This document shows, piece by piece, positions 6,421-15,038 of a stretch of 17,614 nt of DNA. Source of the stretch: Gammaproteobacteria bacterium (GTDB lineage Bacteria; Pseudomonadota; Gammaproteobacteria; SZUA-229); assembly GCA_029880105.1 (NCBI GenBank), contig JAOUPA010000023.1:1-17614 (forward strand), written 5' to 3'. The position numbers were made by a program, and so were the translations under genes. The stretch's first letter is position 1, and the number at the start of each line of letters is the position of its first letter. The notes beneath the pieces are model-generated. The model searched no databases. It was given only the letters and a program-made list of their open reading frames with translations, and was not told where the DNA came from.

Positions 6421-8250
6421 TTAGCGGCAGGTAGAAAGAAAACGGGCAGTAATGCCTTCGCAACGTGTATCGACAGGCTGCTTTGCCACTTTCTTTGCGG
6501 CCTCTTTAATTTCAGTCACCGCAGGTTCAACCACCACATTAATATTTTCCTGCTGGTCCTGAAGTGCAGCCGCCTCCAACTCTGCTTTAGCACGCGCCTC
6601 AGCTTCCTGCTTTTCTTTGGCACGTAGCTCTTCGAGCAACCTGGCCTTACGCTCTGCCGCCATGGCTTCGTTGATTGCCTTCTGCGCCATTTCCTGCGCC
6701 TCTTTCTCACGCTGAGCGGCAATCCGTGCTGCCCTTGCCTCTACATCACGCTTTTCTCTTTCCGCTTTTACCTTTGCCAGTGCAGCATCGCGTTCCTGCT
6801 GCATCAATACTGCCTGTTCTTCCAGCACCTTCATTCTTTCATCAACCTGCTGCTGACGCAGCAACAATTCCTGCTGCGCCTTTTGCGTCTCATCCAGTTG
6901 CTTGATTACTGCATCAGGCATCGCCGGTGAATCAGGAACCGTCTCTTCAACCTGCACCACTGGGTGGATATCCCTGACAATCGGCTCAGGTTCAGTTTTA
7001 TACTGGTTATTTTCGATAACAGCAGAGGCTGGCTGATGAACTTCATCCTTCAGGCTCAGGGCAAAAAACACTGTTGCCAGTGCCAGTACCGACAGACCTA
7101 TTAACAGGGGTTTCAAAAATAATGATCTCGGTGCAACTGGCTGAACGCTATGATCCGTACCTGACTCAACCTTTGCAGGTTCAGGAGTAGCAACTTCCTG
7201 TTCTGGTTCAACAACTTTAGCCACATCAGTTTCTTGTGCTGGCACTGCCGCCTCTACAGAAATGACTGTCGCCTCATCCTGATCTGTTTCAGGTCTATTT
7301 TCATGCTGAGTCACCCGCATGATTTTTTCACCCAGATCATGCTCAGTCTCATCAGCAACCAGAATTGGTGGCTCTACTGTCGCTGCCTTATTCAGGCCGT
7401 TCCTAGTTTTTTTTTTGGGAAGCTCTATGCAGGCGAGCGGCACCAGGCTATTTTGCATACGCTCGGTAATCATCTCGGCCACCAGGTCTTCTTCGATGAT
7501 CTGTTGCTCATCAGCAAAACCATAGACCATCGCAGTATCACAGAGCAGGTTGATTAAACGAGGAGTACCACCGCTGTATTTATGCAACATATCGCAGGCT
7601 TCATCGGTAAAAATGGGTGCCGTTGCTCCAGCCACAGTCAGGCGATGATTGATATAGCCACGGGTATCTTCAAGATCAAGAGAGCCAAGGTGGTAATCCA
7701 CGGCTATGCGCTGCACAAACTGCCTGAGCTCGGGCAGGCCTAAAGTATCTTTTAGCTCCGGCTGGCCAGCCAGGATAATTTGCAACACCTGGTCTTTATC
7801 CGAGTTGATATTCGACAGCATACGCAGCTCTTCGAGCTTGTCGGCGGCCATGTTCTGTGCCTCATCGACGATCAGCAGTGTGGTCTTTTTCCTGGCATAT
7901 TGCTCAACCAGAAAATCAACAAAACGCTGGTGTTTTTCAACCTCATTCAGGCCACGTTCGTGAATATCAAAGGCAGACAGTACCCAGTCTAGCAGTTCAC
8001 CAAACTGTTTGTGCGTATTGGTGATCATGCCTACGGTGATATTACGGTTCATGTTCTGTAGCAGCTTTCGCAACAGTGTGGTTTTACCGGAACCAATCTC
8101 ACCACTAATTACGGAAAAACCTGCATGATTCATCAAACCGTACTCGAACAGCGTCAGCGCCTTCTGGTGCTTTTTGCTCAGGTACAGAAACCCGGGGTCG
8201 GGTAACATTGAAAACGGCTTTTCTTTCAAGCCGTAAAAAGATTCATACAT
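6421..8250 (-). CDS. ExeA/GspA-family AAA ATPase with membrane segment and coiled coil
   Basis: A 609-residue membrane-anchored ATPase. The N-terminus MYESFYGLKEKPFSMLPDPG is the hallmark of ExeA/GspA proteins. Walker A GEIGSGKTT is at 50-58 and Walker B LLIVDEAQ at 125-132, with a further AAA+ element SGGTPRLINLLCD at 226-238. After an acidic, Pro-rich linker (about 280-375), a single transmembrane helix (381-400) is followed by a long Glu/Ala/Arg/Lys coiled coil (about 445-570) and a short tail with two cysteines (C597, C608). ExeA/GspA energises assembly of the type II secretin across peptidoglycan, and related ATPases serve polysaccharide export systems. The usual GspB partner and the peptidoglycan-binding domain are absent here, so the role is open. 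The topology implies a periplasmic coiled coil. The gene is monocistronic, with its promoter presumably in the 184-bp region before it. Confidence 0.88.
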   Translation of the reverse strand: MYESFYGLKEKPFSMLPDPGFLYLSKKHQKALTLFEYGLMNHAGFSVISGEIGSGKTTLLRKLLQNMNRNITVGMITNTHKQFGELLDWVLSAFDIHERGLNEVEKHQRFVDFLVEQYARKKTTLLIVDEAQNMAADKLEELRMLSNINSDKDQVLQIILAGQPELKDTLGLPELRQFVQRIAVDYHLGSLDLEDTRGYINHRLTVAGATAPIFTDEACDMLHKYSGGTPRLINLLCDTAMVYGFADEQQIIEEDLVAEMITERMQNSLVPLACIELPKKKTRNGLNKAATVEPPILVADETEHDLGEKIMRVTQHENRPETDQDEATVISVEAAVPAQETDVAKVVEPEQEVATPEPAKVESGTDHSVQPVAPRSLFLKPLLIGLSVLALATVFFALSLKDEVHQPASAVIENNQYKTEPEPIVRDIHPVVQVEETVPDSPAMPDAVIKQLDETQKAQQELLLRQQQVDERMKVLEEQAVLMQQERDAALAKVKAEREKRDVEARAARIAAQREKEAQEMAQKAINEAMAAERKARLLEELRAKEKQEAEARAKAELEAAALQDQQENINVVVEPAVTEIKEAAKKVAKQPVDTRCEGITARFLSTCR

Positions 8251-8434
8251 TTGTGTAACCAGTAACCTAAATAACTACGCCTGCTGTTCGATGTTGGGCA
8301 ATCACTATTATATAGACGTGTTTAAACCTCATTGGGTTCGTTTTGAATGATATAATGTTAATAATCCCTTCAATATATATGAATAGTAACAAATTTCATC
8401 AGGGATGGCCCAAATCAATCAAAACAACAGGCTA

Positions 8435-9553
8435 TCACTCGCGATAATGCGCCAAGTACACAGGTTGACGCTTCGCTCCCCAGTCCCCATGGCCGGACTC
8501 AAACACCCCGGCACACTGGCTGCCGCACTGTTTACAATGGCCATTCGTATCAAGATTCCACTCACCCAGCAAATACCAGTCACGCTCAATCAGCCGTATC
8601 CCGCAGGCATGACAGTAAGTACTCTCACCCTCGGCATCATGCACATTACCGGTATAGGCATAACGAACACCGTTGCCCAGGGCGATCTTACGTGCCTTTT
8701 TCAATGATGACAGCGGTGTCGATGGCACATCGATCATCTTGTAGTCGGGATGGAAGGCTGTGAAATGCATCGGCACCTCAGGCCCCAGCTTTTCAACAAC
8801 CCACTGGGTCATCTCATTAATTTCCTTCTCGCTGTCGTTGTATCCGGGTATTAACAGCGTGGTCAGCTCCATCCAGACATTGGTTTCGTGATGAATATAT
8901 TCCAGTGTTTCCAGTATGGGCTGAAGGTGCCCACCGGTGACCTTCCAGTAAAAATCTTCGGTAAACCCTTTTAAATCGACATTGGCCGCATCCATGTGCT
9001 CGAAAAACTCAACCCGGGGTTCAGCACTGATATAACCCGCAGTTACCGCCACTGATCTGATACCGCGCTTTTTACAGGCCCTGGCCACATCAATTGCATA
9101 TTCGTGAAAGATGACCGGGTCATTATAAGTGTAGGCAACGCTTCGGCACCCCATATCTTCGGCCGCACGCGCAATGGTCTCGGGGTCAGCCTGATCCATC
9201 AGCGTATCCAGCTCGCGCGACTTGCTGATATCCCAGTTCTGACAGAATTTACAGGCCAGGTTACAGCCCGCCGTACCAAATGACAGCACCGGCGTACCTG
9301 GCAGAAAATGATTCAGCGGCTTCTTTTCGATGGGGTCTATGCAATAACCGCTGGAGCGCCCATAGGTCGTCAGCACAACCTGATTTTCGACACAGGCGCG
9401 GACAAAACACAGGCCGCGCTGGCCCTCATGCAGCTTGCATTCACGCGGGCACAGGTCACACTGTACGCGACCATCTTCCAGCACATGCCAATATTTCGTT
9501 GACACTACACCAGCATCGGTCATCGCAATTTTTTCTTTTACTGCTACTGTCAT
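8435..9553 (-). CDS. amrS: AmmeMemoRadiSam system radical SAM enzyme
   Basis: A 372-residue radical S-adenosylmethionine protein. The iron-sulfur cluster motif CNLACKFC (C97, C101, C104; CX3CX2C) follows a Cys-rich N-terminus (CDLCPRECKLHEGQRGLC, 32-49). The C-terminus carries two CxxC pairs (C314/C317 and C340/C343) suggestive of a zinc-ribbon or a further cluster. Order and length match the family that co-occurs with Memo and AMMECR1 proteins and is related to pyruvate formate-lyase activating enzymes. The substrate is not established in general, and radical modification of a protein or small molecule is the usual assumption. The gene diverges from amrB with a 99-bp shared intergenic region. 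An in-frame Met at residue 11 is an alternative start. Confidence 0.93.
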   Translation of the reverse strand: MTVAVKEKIAMTDAGVVSTKYWHVLEDGRVQCDLCPRECKLHEGQRGLCFVRACVENQVVLTTYGRSSGYCIDPIEKKPLNHFLPGTPVLSFGTAGCNLACKFCQNWDISKSRELDTLMDQADPETIARAAEDMGCRSVAYTYNDPVIFHEYAIDVARACKKRGIRSVAVTAGYISAEPRVEFFEHMDAANVDLKGFTEDFYWKVTGGHLQPILETLEYIHHETNVWMELTTLLIPGYNDSEKEINEMTQWVVEKLGPEVPMHFTAFHPDYKMIDVPSTPLSSLKKARKIALGNGVRYAYTGNVHDAEGESTYCHACGIRLIERDWYLLGEWNLDTNGHCKQCGSQCAGVFESGHGDWGAKRQPVYLAHYRE

Positions 9554-9652
9554 CGCGTCACCACTGTTAATGCCTCTATATCAGTATGGTGCCAATCCCT
9601 ATACTTTTAAAGACCATCGGCCGCATAATAATAAGAAAGTGAGAGGTGCGTT

Positions 9653-10444
9653 ATGTCCACGATTAGACCCGCTGCCGTCGCTGATATGTTTTACACAGGC
9701 AACCCTGCACAGTTACGTGCAGAGGTTCAGTCCATGCTCGCGACCAGCAAAACCACCACAACACCACCCAAGGCGATCATCGTGCCCCATGCTGGTTATA
9801 TCTATTCTGGCCCGGTTGCTGCCAGGGCCTACGCGCAGCTGATTCCCGCCAGGGACATAATTCATCGCGTGGTCCTGCTCGGCCCCTGCCATCGTGTGGC
9901 CGTCGCTGGCCTCGCTACCAGCAGTGCCGATTATTTTGCAACACCACTCGGCACCATCCCGGTTGATCGAGAACTTAGCGATGCCCTGCTTCGCCTGCCA
10001 CAGGTACAGGAGTTCGACCAGACTCATGCACAGGAACACAGCCTTGAAGTACAACTGCCCTTCCTGCAGGAGGTACTCAGTGATTTCAAATTACTACCAC
10101 TGGTCGTTGGAGATGCCAGCGCAACCGATGTCCATGAAGTACTCGAGGCAGCTTGGGGTGGCGACGACACCCTGATCGTGATCTCCTCCGACCTGAGCCA
10201 CTACCACGATTACCATACAGCGCAGACCATGGATGCGATCACCAGCAAGGCCATTGAACACCTTGACTGCAACCAGATTCATTATGAACAGGCCTGTGGT
10301 CGCAACCCGATTCTCGGCCTGCTGCTGTCTGCGCGCAAGCACCACCTAAAGGTCACCACGCTCGATTTGCGCAACTCCGGCGACACCGCAGGCAGCAAGG
10401 ACAAGGTTGTTGGCTATGGTGCCTGGATCTTTACAGAAAACTGA
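9653..10444 (+). CDS. amrB: AmmeMemoRadiSam system protein B (Memo family)
   Basis: A 263-residue member of the MEMO1/LigB-like fold family. Characteristic segments appear in order: VPHAGYIYSGPVAARAY (H46), LLGPCHR (H80), AQEHSLEVQLPFLQ (H129), ISSDLSHYHDY (H183) and ACGRNPI (C215). H46 and H80 correspond to His ligands described in human MEMO1. The third reported human ligand, a Cys near the C-terminus, has no evident counterpart in the corresponding NSGDTAGSKD region. Enzymatic activity is unsettled for the family. A strong ribosome site (GAGAGG) precedes the ATG. It is first in a two-gene unit with amrA (8-bp gap) and divergent from amrS. Confidence 0.93.
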   Translation: MSTIRPAAVADMFYTGNPAQLRAEVQSMLATSKTTTTPPKAIIVPHAGYIYSGPVAARAYAQLIPARDIIHRVVLLGPCHRVAVAGLATSSADYFATPLGTIPVDRELSDALLRLPQVQEFDQTHAQEHSLEVQLPFLQEVLSDFKLLPLVVGDASATDVHEVLEAAWGGDDTLIVISSDLSHYHDYHTAQTMDAITSKAIEHLDCNQIHYEQACGRNPILGLLLSARKHHLKVTTLDLRNSGDTAGSKDKVVGYGAWIFTEN

Positions 10445-10452
10445 GCAGGGTT

Positions 10453-11004
10453 ATGCATAATCAGCAACAACGCCAGCAACTCCATGACATCGCCTACCGC
10501 TCGATCCAGTCTGGCCTGTCCACCGGCAGGGCACTGCAGGTAGACACAACAGAACTGGATACCGAACTGCAACAGAAGCTCGCCACCTTTGTCACCCTGC
10601 AAAAACACGGCGAGCTACGTGGTTGCATCGGCATGCTTGAGCCGGTTCGTGCACTGGCCGAAGATGTTGCGCACAATGCCTATGCCGCCGCCTTCTCCGA
10701 CCCACGTTTCCCACCATTAAGAGAAGACGAACTGGAACAACTCGATATCCATATCTCCATTCTTGGCACACCGGAGAAAATGTTTTTTGATTCCGAAGAA
10801 GATCTACTCCGGCAACTGAAACCGGGTGTTGACGGCCTGATTATGGAAGAAGGCCACCGCCGAGGCACCTTCCTGCCCTCGGTGTGGGAATCGTTGCATA
10901 CACCACGCGATTTTCTCAATCACCTGAAAATGAAATCAGGCCTGCCGGAAAACTACTGGAGCGATAGCATTCAAATTCGACGCTATCAGGTTGAAGAATT
11001 CTAA
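10453..11004 (+). CDS. amrA: AmmeMemoRadiSam system protein A (AMMECR1 domain)
   Basis: A 183-residue AMMECR1-domain protein. The invariant LRGCIG motif is at 55-60, followed by the family blocks AYAAAFSDPRFPPL, LDIHISILGTP, PGVDGLIMEEG and GTFLPSVWESL. The full domain is present and length is normal for the bacterial stand-alone form. The function is unknown, and the conserved motif with its Cys forms a surface cleft in known structures of the family. It starts eight bases after amrB with an AGG ribosome site and is clearly co-transcribed with it. It ends 20 bp from the convergent secreted-protein gene. Confidence 0.93.
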   Translation: MHNQQQRQQLHDIAYRSIQSGLSTGRALQVDTTELDTELQQKLATFVTLQKHGELRGCIGMLEPVRALAEDVAHNAYAAAFSDPRFPPLREDELEQLDIHISILGTPEKMFFDSEEDLLRQLKPGVDGLIMEEGHRRGTFLPSVWESLHTPRDFLNHLKMKSGLPENYWSDSIQIRRYQVEEF

Positions 11005-11024
11005 AATAAAAAAACACGCCTATA

Positions 11025-11756
11025 TTAATCAGCGACACTAAACTCGTACCAGCTACTCAGAGAACCCAGATTAAAATCGCCAAGCTTTATATCTTCATTA
11101 ACATCACGGGCATGCACTTGCCACACATAATTACCACCGTACTCAAGTAAATCATCGGGCAGCTCAACTTTAGCATCGTGCAGAATTTTTGAGGAAAATA
11201 TTACTTTACCCATATCCCATTTGTCCTTGATGAAAACCTGATAATAGCCAGCTCCTGCAACTGGCGTCCAGCTAAGTGTTTTCGGTATCTCGATCAGCTG
11301 TTCATGCGAAGTTGGCTGCACATCATCAACAATCGACAAAAGGCCATGCTGGACAAAATCTCTGGTGATATGTACCGTGCCGTCAGTCAGGGTAACTTTT
11401 GCCGAAAACCAGCCATCAGCAAATTTTTTCGGCTGCGCTACCTGATTAATAAAAACCCTTTTTTCTGGCTTCTTATCCGCCTTTATCACCCTGTACTTTG
11501 ACAGATCCAGCGATGCAAACTGATCGCCACTGGCATTGATTAACTCAATGGATTTCACCTCGTTAAATCTAAATGTGCTAAACAAGGCCATATAAAAAGG
11601 TGCACGGTCCGGCCAGTTACAGACATGGATATCAAAAAAACCGGCGTCATCATAATGCGTATCACCCGGATGCTCAGCATTGCCTGCATGCACCGACAAG
11701 GTCAACATTGATAAAATAAAATACCAGGGTAATAAACTAATTCGAATCTTCTTCAT
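11025..11756 (-). CDS. Secreted protein with C-terminal Ig/fibronectin-like domain
   Basis: A 243-residue exported protein of unknown function. I chose the second ATG (11756) because AGGGA lies just upstream of it within the first few codons of the longer frame (ATG at 11768), and because it gives a standard signal peptide: MKKIR, a hydrophobic core, then a cleavage site after VHA or GNA (about residues 24-27). The mature part is beta-rich. Its C-terminal half (SWTPVAGAGYYQVFI...YVWQVHARD) has the tryptophan/tyrosine pattern of a fibronectin type III or Ig-like sandwich. No catalytic motif and no lipobox are seen. It lies 25-40 bp downstream of the cyclic-nucleotide-binding gene on the same strand, so a shared transcript with the transporter/HEAT gene is likely. 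Confidence 0.78.
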   Translation of the reverse strand: MKKIRISLLPWYFILSMLTLSVHAGNAEHPGDTHYDDAGFFDIHVCNWPDRAPFYMALFSTFRFNEVKSIELINASGDQFASLDLSKYRVIKADKKPEKRVFINQVAQPKKFADGWFSAKVTLTDGTVHITRDFVQHGLLSIVDDVQPTSHEQLIEIPKTLSWTPVAGAGYYQVFIKDKWDMGKVIFSSKILHDAKVELPDDLLEYGGNYVWQVHARDVNEDIKLGDFNLGSLSSWYEFSVAD

Positions 11757-11793
11757 ATATTCCCTCATAACTTTAAATTAATTACCAGGTCTG

Positions 11794-12231
11794 CTATTTT
11801 TTAATAGCCCGCTTTGTTGTTTCTCGTAACTTGAGCGACAGCGATTTTAATATACCCAGACCCAGTTCTGGACAACTCATAATCAGACCACGAAGCTGTG
11901 CCCGGCTCAATTTCAATACCATTGTGTCATCAAGCACAACTGCCGAGGCCGAGCGTGGCAGGTCATCGAGTAAATTCATTTCTCCAAAACAGTCACCAGA
12001 TGACATCGTCGCCACATAGTCACCCTGTTTTTTATCAAGTTCGATACCAATTTCACCATTGATGATGATATACATAAAATCACCGCGATCATTTTTTTCA
12101 AATATCCGGTCGCCTTTAAAAAATTGTTCCTCTTCGAGCGCATCCGCAACGAAACGTAAATCCTCGGTATTAATCTCATTAAAGATATCCGAGCTTTTCA
12201 GCAACAATACTTTTTCAAACAGGTCAGGCAT
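11794..12231 (-). CDS. Stand-alone cyclic-nucleotide-binding domain protein
   Basis: A 145-residue single CNB domain. The phosphate-binding cassette is intact: FGEMNLLDDLPRSASA, with E84 and the phosphate-contacting Arg R93 in the expected places, so binding of cAMP, cGMP or a similar ligand is plausible. No helix-turn-helix follows, so it is not a Crp-type regulator. I chose the ATG at 12231 (MPDLFEKV) over the one seven codons upstream because AAGGG sits at correct spacing. This ATG overlaps the stop of the transporter/HEAT gene by 8 nt, implying translational coupling. In related transporter proteins of other bacteria the same kind of domain is, to my knowledge, fused C-terminally after HEAT repeats. 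Here it would be a detached subunit, which is an inference. Confidence 0.88.
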   Translation of the reverse strand: MPDLFEKVLLLKSSDIFNEINTEDLRFVADALEEEQFFKGDRIFEKNDRGDFMYIIINGEIGIELDKKQGDYVATMSSGDCFGEMNLLDDLPRSASAVVLDDTMVLKLSRAQLRGLIMSCPELGLGILKSLSLKLRETTKRAIKK

Positions 12232-14911
12232 ACACGCCCTTATCTGTAGCATTCATCGCATAATGGCCACACTCCTGCATCCATGCATCACCAGAATCAA
12301 CACACCATTGCAGCACAGCCTTCCTGTCAGCAAAATCTTTACGATAACCACGCCGCGCTGCCCTGTCGTATCTCCTGTCGATCATATCACTCAACAATAC
12401 TGCAAGTTCCTTATCATCAATAGACTGCAATGCCTCATGAGCATCAGCAACCGAAGATGCATCCTTGCTACTCAGGCCTGCACGGATAACTGCAATTGAG
12501 CCTTCGGCCACCATCGGCTCGGCAGCGAGCAGAATGAGATCAATCATCTCTGTCAATCGCTCTTCAAGCACTGTACGCATCATCACCATTGCAACTTCAC
12601 CGCCACTATCAAAGGCATTTATTGCTGCCAGTAACTCAGTGGCATAGACTGCTTTTTTATCGACAACCTGTTGCAGACAGGCGCGTTCAATACCCAGCTC
12701 GATAAGCGACTGCAGCAACACCTTCTGGGCACGCGGTGAGCCCACAGCCTCTGTCATCAACCACTCAAGACAGACCTGCTCCAGTGATTGATACATCGAC
12801 TGCAAAACAGACAACGCTGACTTTCTCACACTGGCATGACCATCTGCCAACATCATCCATATATACTTTTTTCTATCCTGTTCGTCAGGCAAAACAGGCA
12901 GGCAGTTTGTAGCTGCAGCCCTCAGTTCCGGTTCGACGCTACGCATGTCATTTATGATCAGGCCAGACAATGCTTCAGACTGCAGCCCCTGCCAGTGTGA
13001 AATTGCCCTGTATATTACGACTCTCCTGGCATCACCTTCCCCAGTCAGCAATGCTGCGAATACCCTTTCGTAAACCGCTTTCACCTCCCTCTTTTTTGTT
13101 TCGCTCAAATGTTCCATCAACGGATACATTTCAATAACAGACATCTGCTGCGCCCAGTCTCCATGCAATAACTCATACCATGCCTCCATACCACGCTGAA
13201 ACAGCTCGCCATGTCCTTTTCTCACTGCGGCCTTTATACCCGGCACTCGAACCCGGCTATGTTCTGCAGACAGGCATGTCTCAATCAACCCGGGGTAATC
13301 ATGCTCGGCATACTCGAGTACAACATCATAAATTGTCGACTTAAGATGATCATCACCCTTTTCAGCAATCAGCATCAGATCAGACACAATAAACTTATTA
13401 CCCGCACCAGCCACCAGCCTTATCAGGTGATCGGCTATTGTTGGCGGCGCCGACTCAATACGCAACATAATCGGTAATACCGATTCCTCTGGAAACGACT
13501 TAATCAACAACTCCGCATAAGACAGGCACACCCACTTATCTTCACTCGCCAGCCCTTTCAATAATTCAGAAAACAGCGTTTCATTATTACCGCGGTATGC
13601 CGCCTTTGAAATATTCTCCGGCAAATACAATTTCTGTTTCAGGTTTTCAATCAGCGTTTTCGAATACACCTTACCCATACGAAAACAGAACAGGCTATAC
13701 ATTACGGCACAGGCAAAGCCCAGATAAATAATCAATGACGGGTTTTCTGTCGTCTGCAAATACATAATTAATGCACCACCGATAAATAATGCAGCAGGCA
13801 GCACCAGCGCTACCGAAGTCGCACGCGCACGCCCCTTTATATAATCTGGCAACACATTAAAAAACATCTGGCGTGATGGATTCCTGAACGCCGGCATCAT
13901 CGTACTATTATTAACACTGGCAACCAGCGCCGTATAAAACCCCGGTGATAGTAGTAGTAGGATATAACTCAGCAACGTTAGTACCGGGTAAATTAGCTTT
14001 GCCTTTCTTACACCGATAGCCTCAATCACCCGCCCTGAAACAAAGGCCTGTAATACTACCGCCAGCAAGTTTGTCCCTGCCACCAGCATGCCGAAAAACA
14101 TGGCCAACCCTGCCTCTGAAGTAAAACTCTCACTATAAATTTTATTTACGCTGTAGGTCAGCACATAAAACATCAGCACCATAAAGAACAGCGCAAATGA
14201 TGCATTCATCAACAGCGGTGACTGGCGCACAAAGACCACGCCTTTTTTCACTTCCTGTATAGCAGCCACTACCCGATTTCCCCTGGCCCTTGATGGCGTC
14301 TTGAAAAAGGGCGATACACCGTGCCTACGATGCCAGGAAAATAACATCGACAGGCTTATCAACAATAGGCCAGACCAGACCGTCATGGCATGCTCGACAC
14401 CTATCATCGGCATCACCATGGCAAAGAACAGGCCGCCAGTAATCATGCCAAGCTGGTAACCGGCAAGTATTAATGATGTCAGCCGCTTTGACTGCATGGT
14501 ATCAAGGCTCTGCGAGATATAAAACGAGGCGTGCACCAGTATTAATTCAGATACCAGCTCATAAAAGATGTAATAGGCGGGATACACCGACCTGATTTCG
14601 GTAAACGCAATCGCGTACCAGAATGCCAGCAGCACTAGTACTTCAACGGATAACAGGAAATAAAAAAACTGCTCGGAAGAAATCCGATCGACAAAGGCCG
14701 CATACAGCGTAAAGCTAATCGCCAGCACCACACTCAACAACAGGTACATGACCGGCAGGTACTCGATACCGTAGCGCTTTAGAAACAGCACATCAGCACT
14801 GCCCCTGCCAATCGCCATACCGGCACCCAGGCAAATCAACAGCAGGACAAAGTGCGACACCTGCCTGCCTTCACCGGGTTTAATTAACAGTAGTGATCCT
14901 ATACCTGCCAT
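12224..14911 (-). CDS. NTT/MFS-like transporter fused to HEAT repeats
   Basis: An 895-residue protein. Residues about 15-425 carry roughly a dozen hydrophobic segments. Motifs such as GRGSADVLFLKRYGIEYLPV and VNNSTMMPAFRNPSRQMFF are reminiscent of bacterial relatives of ATP:ADP/nucleotide transporters (NTT, Npt1/Npt2-like) within the major facilitator fold. Residues about 430-885 are soluble and made of repeated helix pairs with HEAT-like spacing (for example HSRVRVPGIKAAVRKG, EPELRAAATNCLPVLPD, HASVRKSALSVLQSM). The C-terminal part should face the cytoplasm and bind a partner. The substrate is unknown, and a true nucleotide exchanger is doubtful in a free-living cell. The start has only a weak ribosome site. 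It is first in a leftward operon with the CNB protein and the secreted protein, and divergent from efpL. Confidence 0.82.
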   Translation of the reverse strand: MAGIGSLLLIKPGEGRQVSHFVLLLICLGAGMAIGRGSADVLFLKRYGIEYLPVMYLLLSVVLAISFTLYAAFVDRISSEQFFYFLLSVEVLVLLAFWYAIAFTEIRSVYPAYYIFYELVSELILVHASFYISQSLDTMQSKRLTSLILAGYQLGMITGGLFFAMVMPMIGVEHAMTVWSGLLLISLSMLFSWHRRHGVSPFFKTPSRARGNRVVAAIQEVKKGVVFVRQSPLLMNASFALFFMVLMFYVLTYSVNKIYSESFTSEAGLAMFFGMLVAGTNLLAVVLQAFVSGRVIEAIGVRKAKLIYPVLTLLSYILLLLSPGFYTALVASVNNSTMMPAFRNPSRQMFFNVLPDYIKGRARATSVALVLPAALFIGGALIMYLQTTENPSLIIYLGFACAVMYSLFCFRMGKVYSKTLIENLKQKLYLPENISKAAYRGNNETLFSELLKGLASEDKWVCLSYAELLIKSFPEESVLPIMLRIESAPPTIADHLIRLVAGAGNKFIVSDLMLIAEKGDDHLKSTIYDVVLEYAEHDYPGLIETCLSAEHSRVRVPGIKAAVRKGHGELFQRGMEAWYELLHGDWAQQMSVIEMYPLMEHLSETKKREVKAVYERVFAALLTGEGDARRVVIYRAISHWQGLQSEALSGLIINDMRSVEPELRAAATNCLPVLPDEQDRKKYIWMMLADGHASVRKSALSVLQSMYQSLEQVCLEWLMTEAVGSPRAQKVLLQSLIELGIERACLQQVVDKKAVYATELLAAINAFDSGGEVAMVMMRTVLEERLTEMIDLILLAAEPMVAEGSIAVIRAGLSSKDASSVADAHEALQSIDDKELAVLLSDMIDRRYDRAARRGYRKDFADRKAVLQWCVDSGDAWMQECGHYAMNATDKGVYA

Positions 14912-15038
14912 GGGTCGTTATCTTGCCATACAACCATGGCCAGACAAGTATTATTTCCCAACAAACTCTGAGGCAAACACCATTAGAAAAATGCGATAAT
15001 GCGCCAACATTAACCCTTGCTATTATTTTTACCGCCTT

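Noticed and set aside
8251..8434. Promoter for the ExeA-like gene (TATAAT in a leftward reading near 8310)
   Set aside because: A -10-like TATAAT is present, but no acceptable -35 lies at 16-18 bp, so I did not list it as a promoter.
13211..13477. 88-codon rightward frame inside the transporter/HEAT gene
   Set aside because: It is antisense to a long, clearly coding leftward gene and has no ribosome site or family resemblance.
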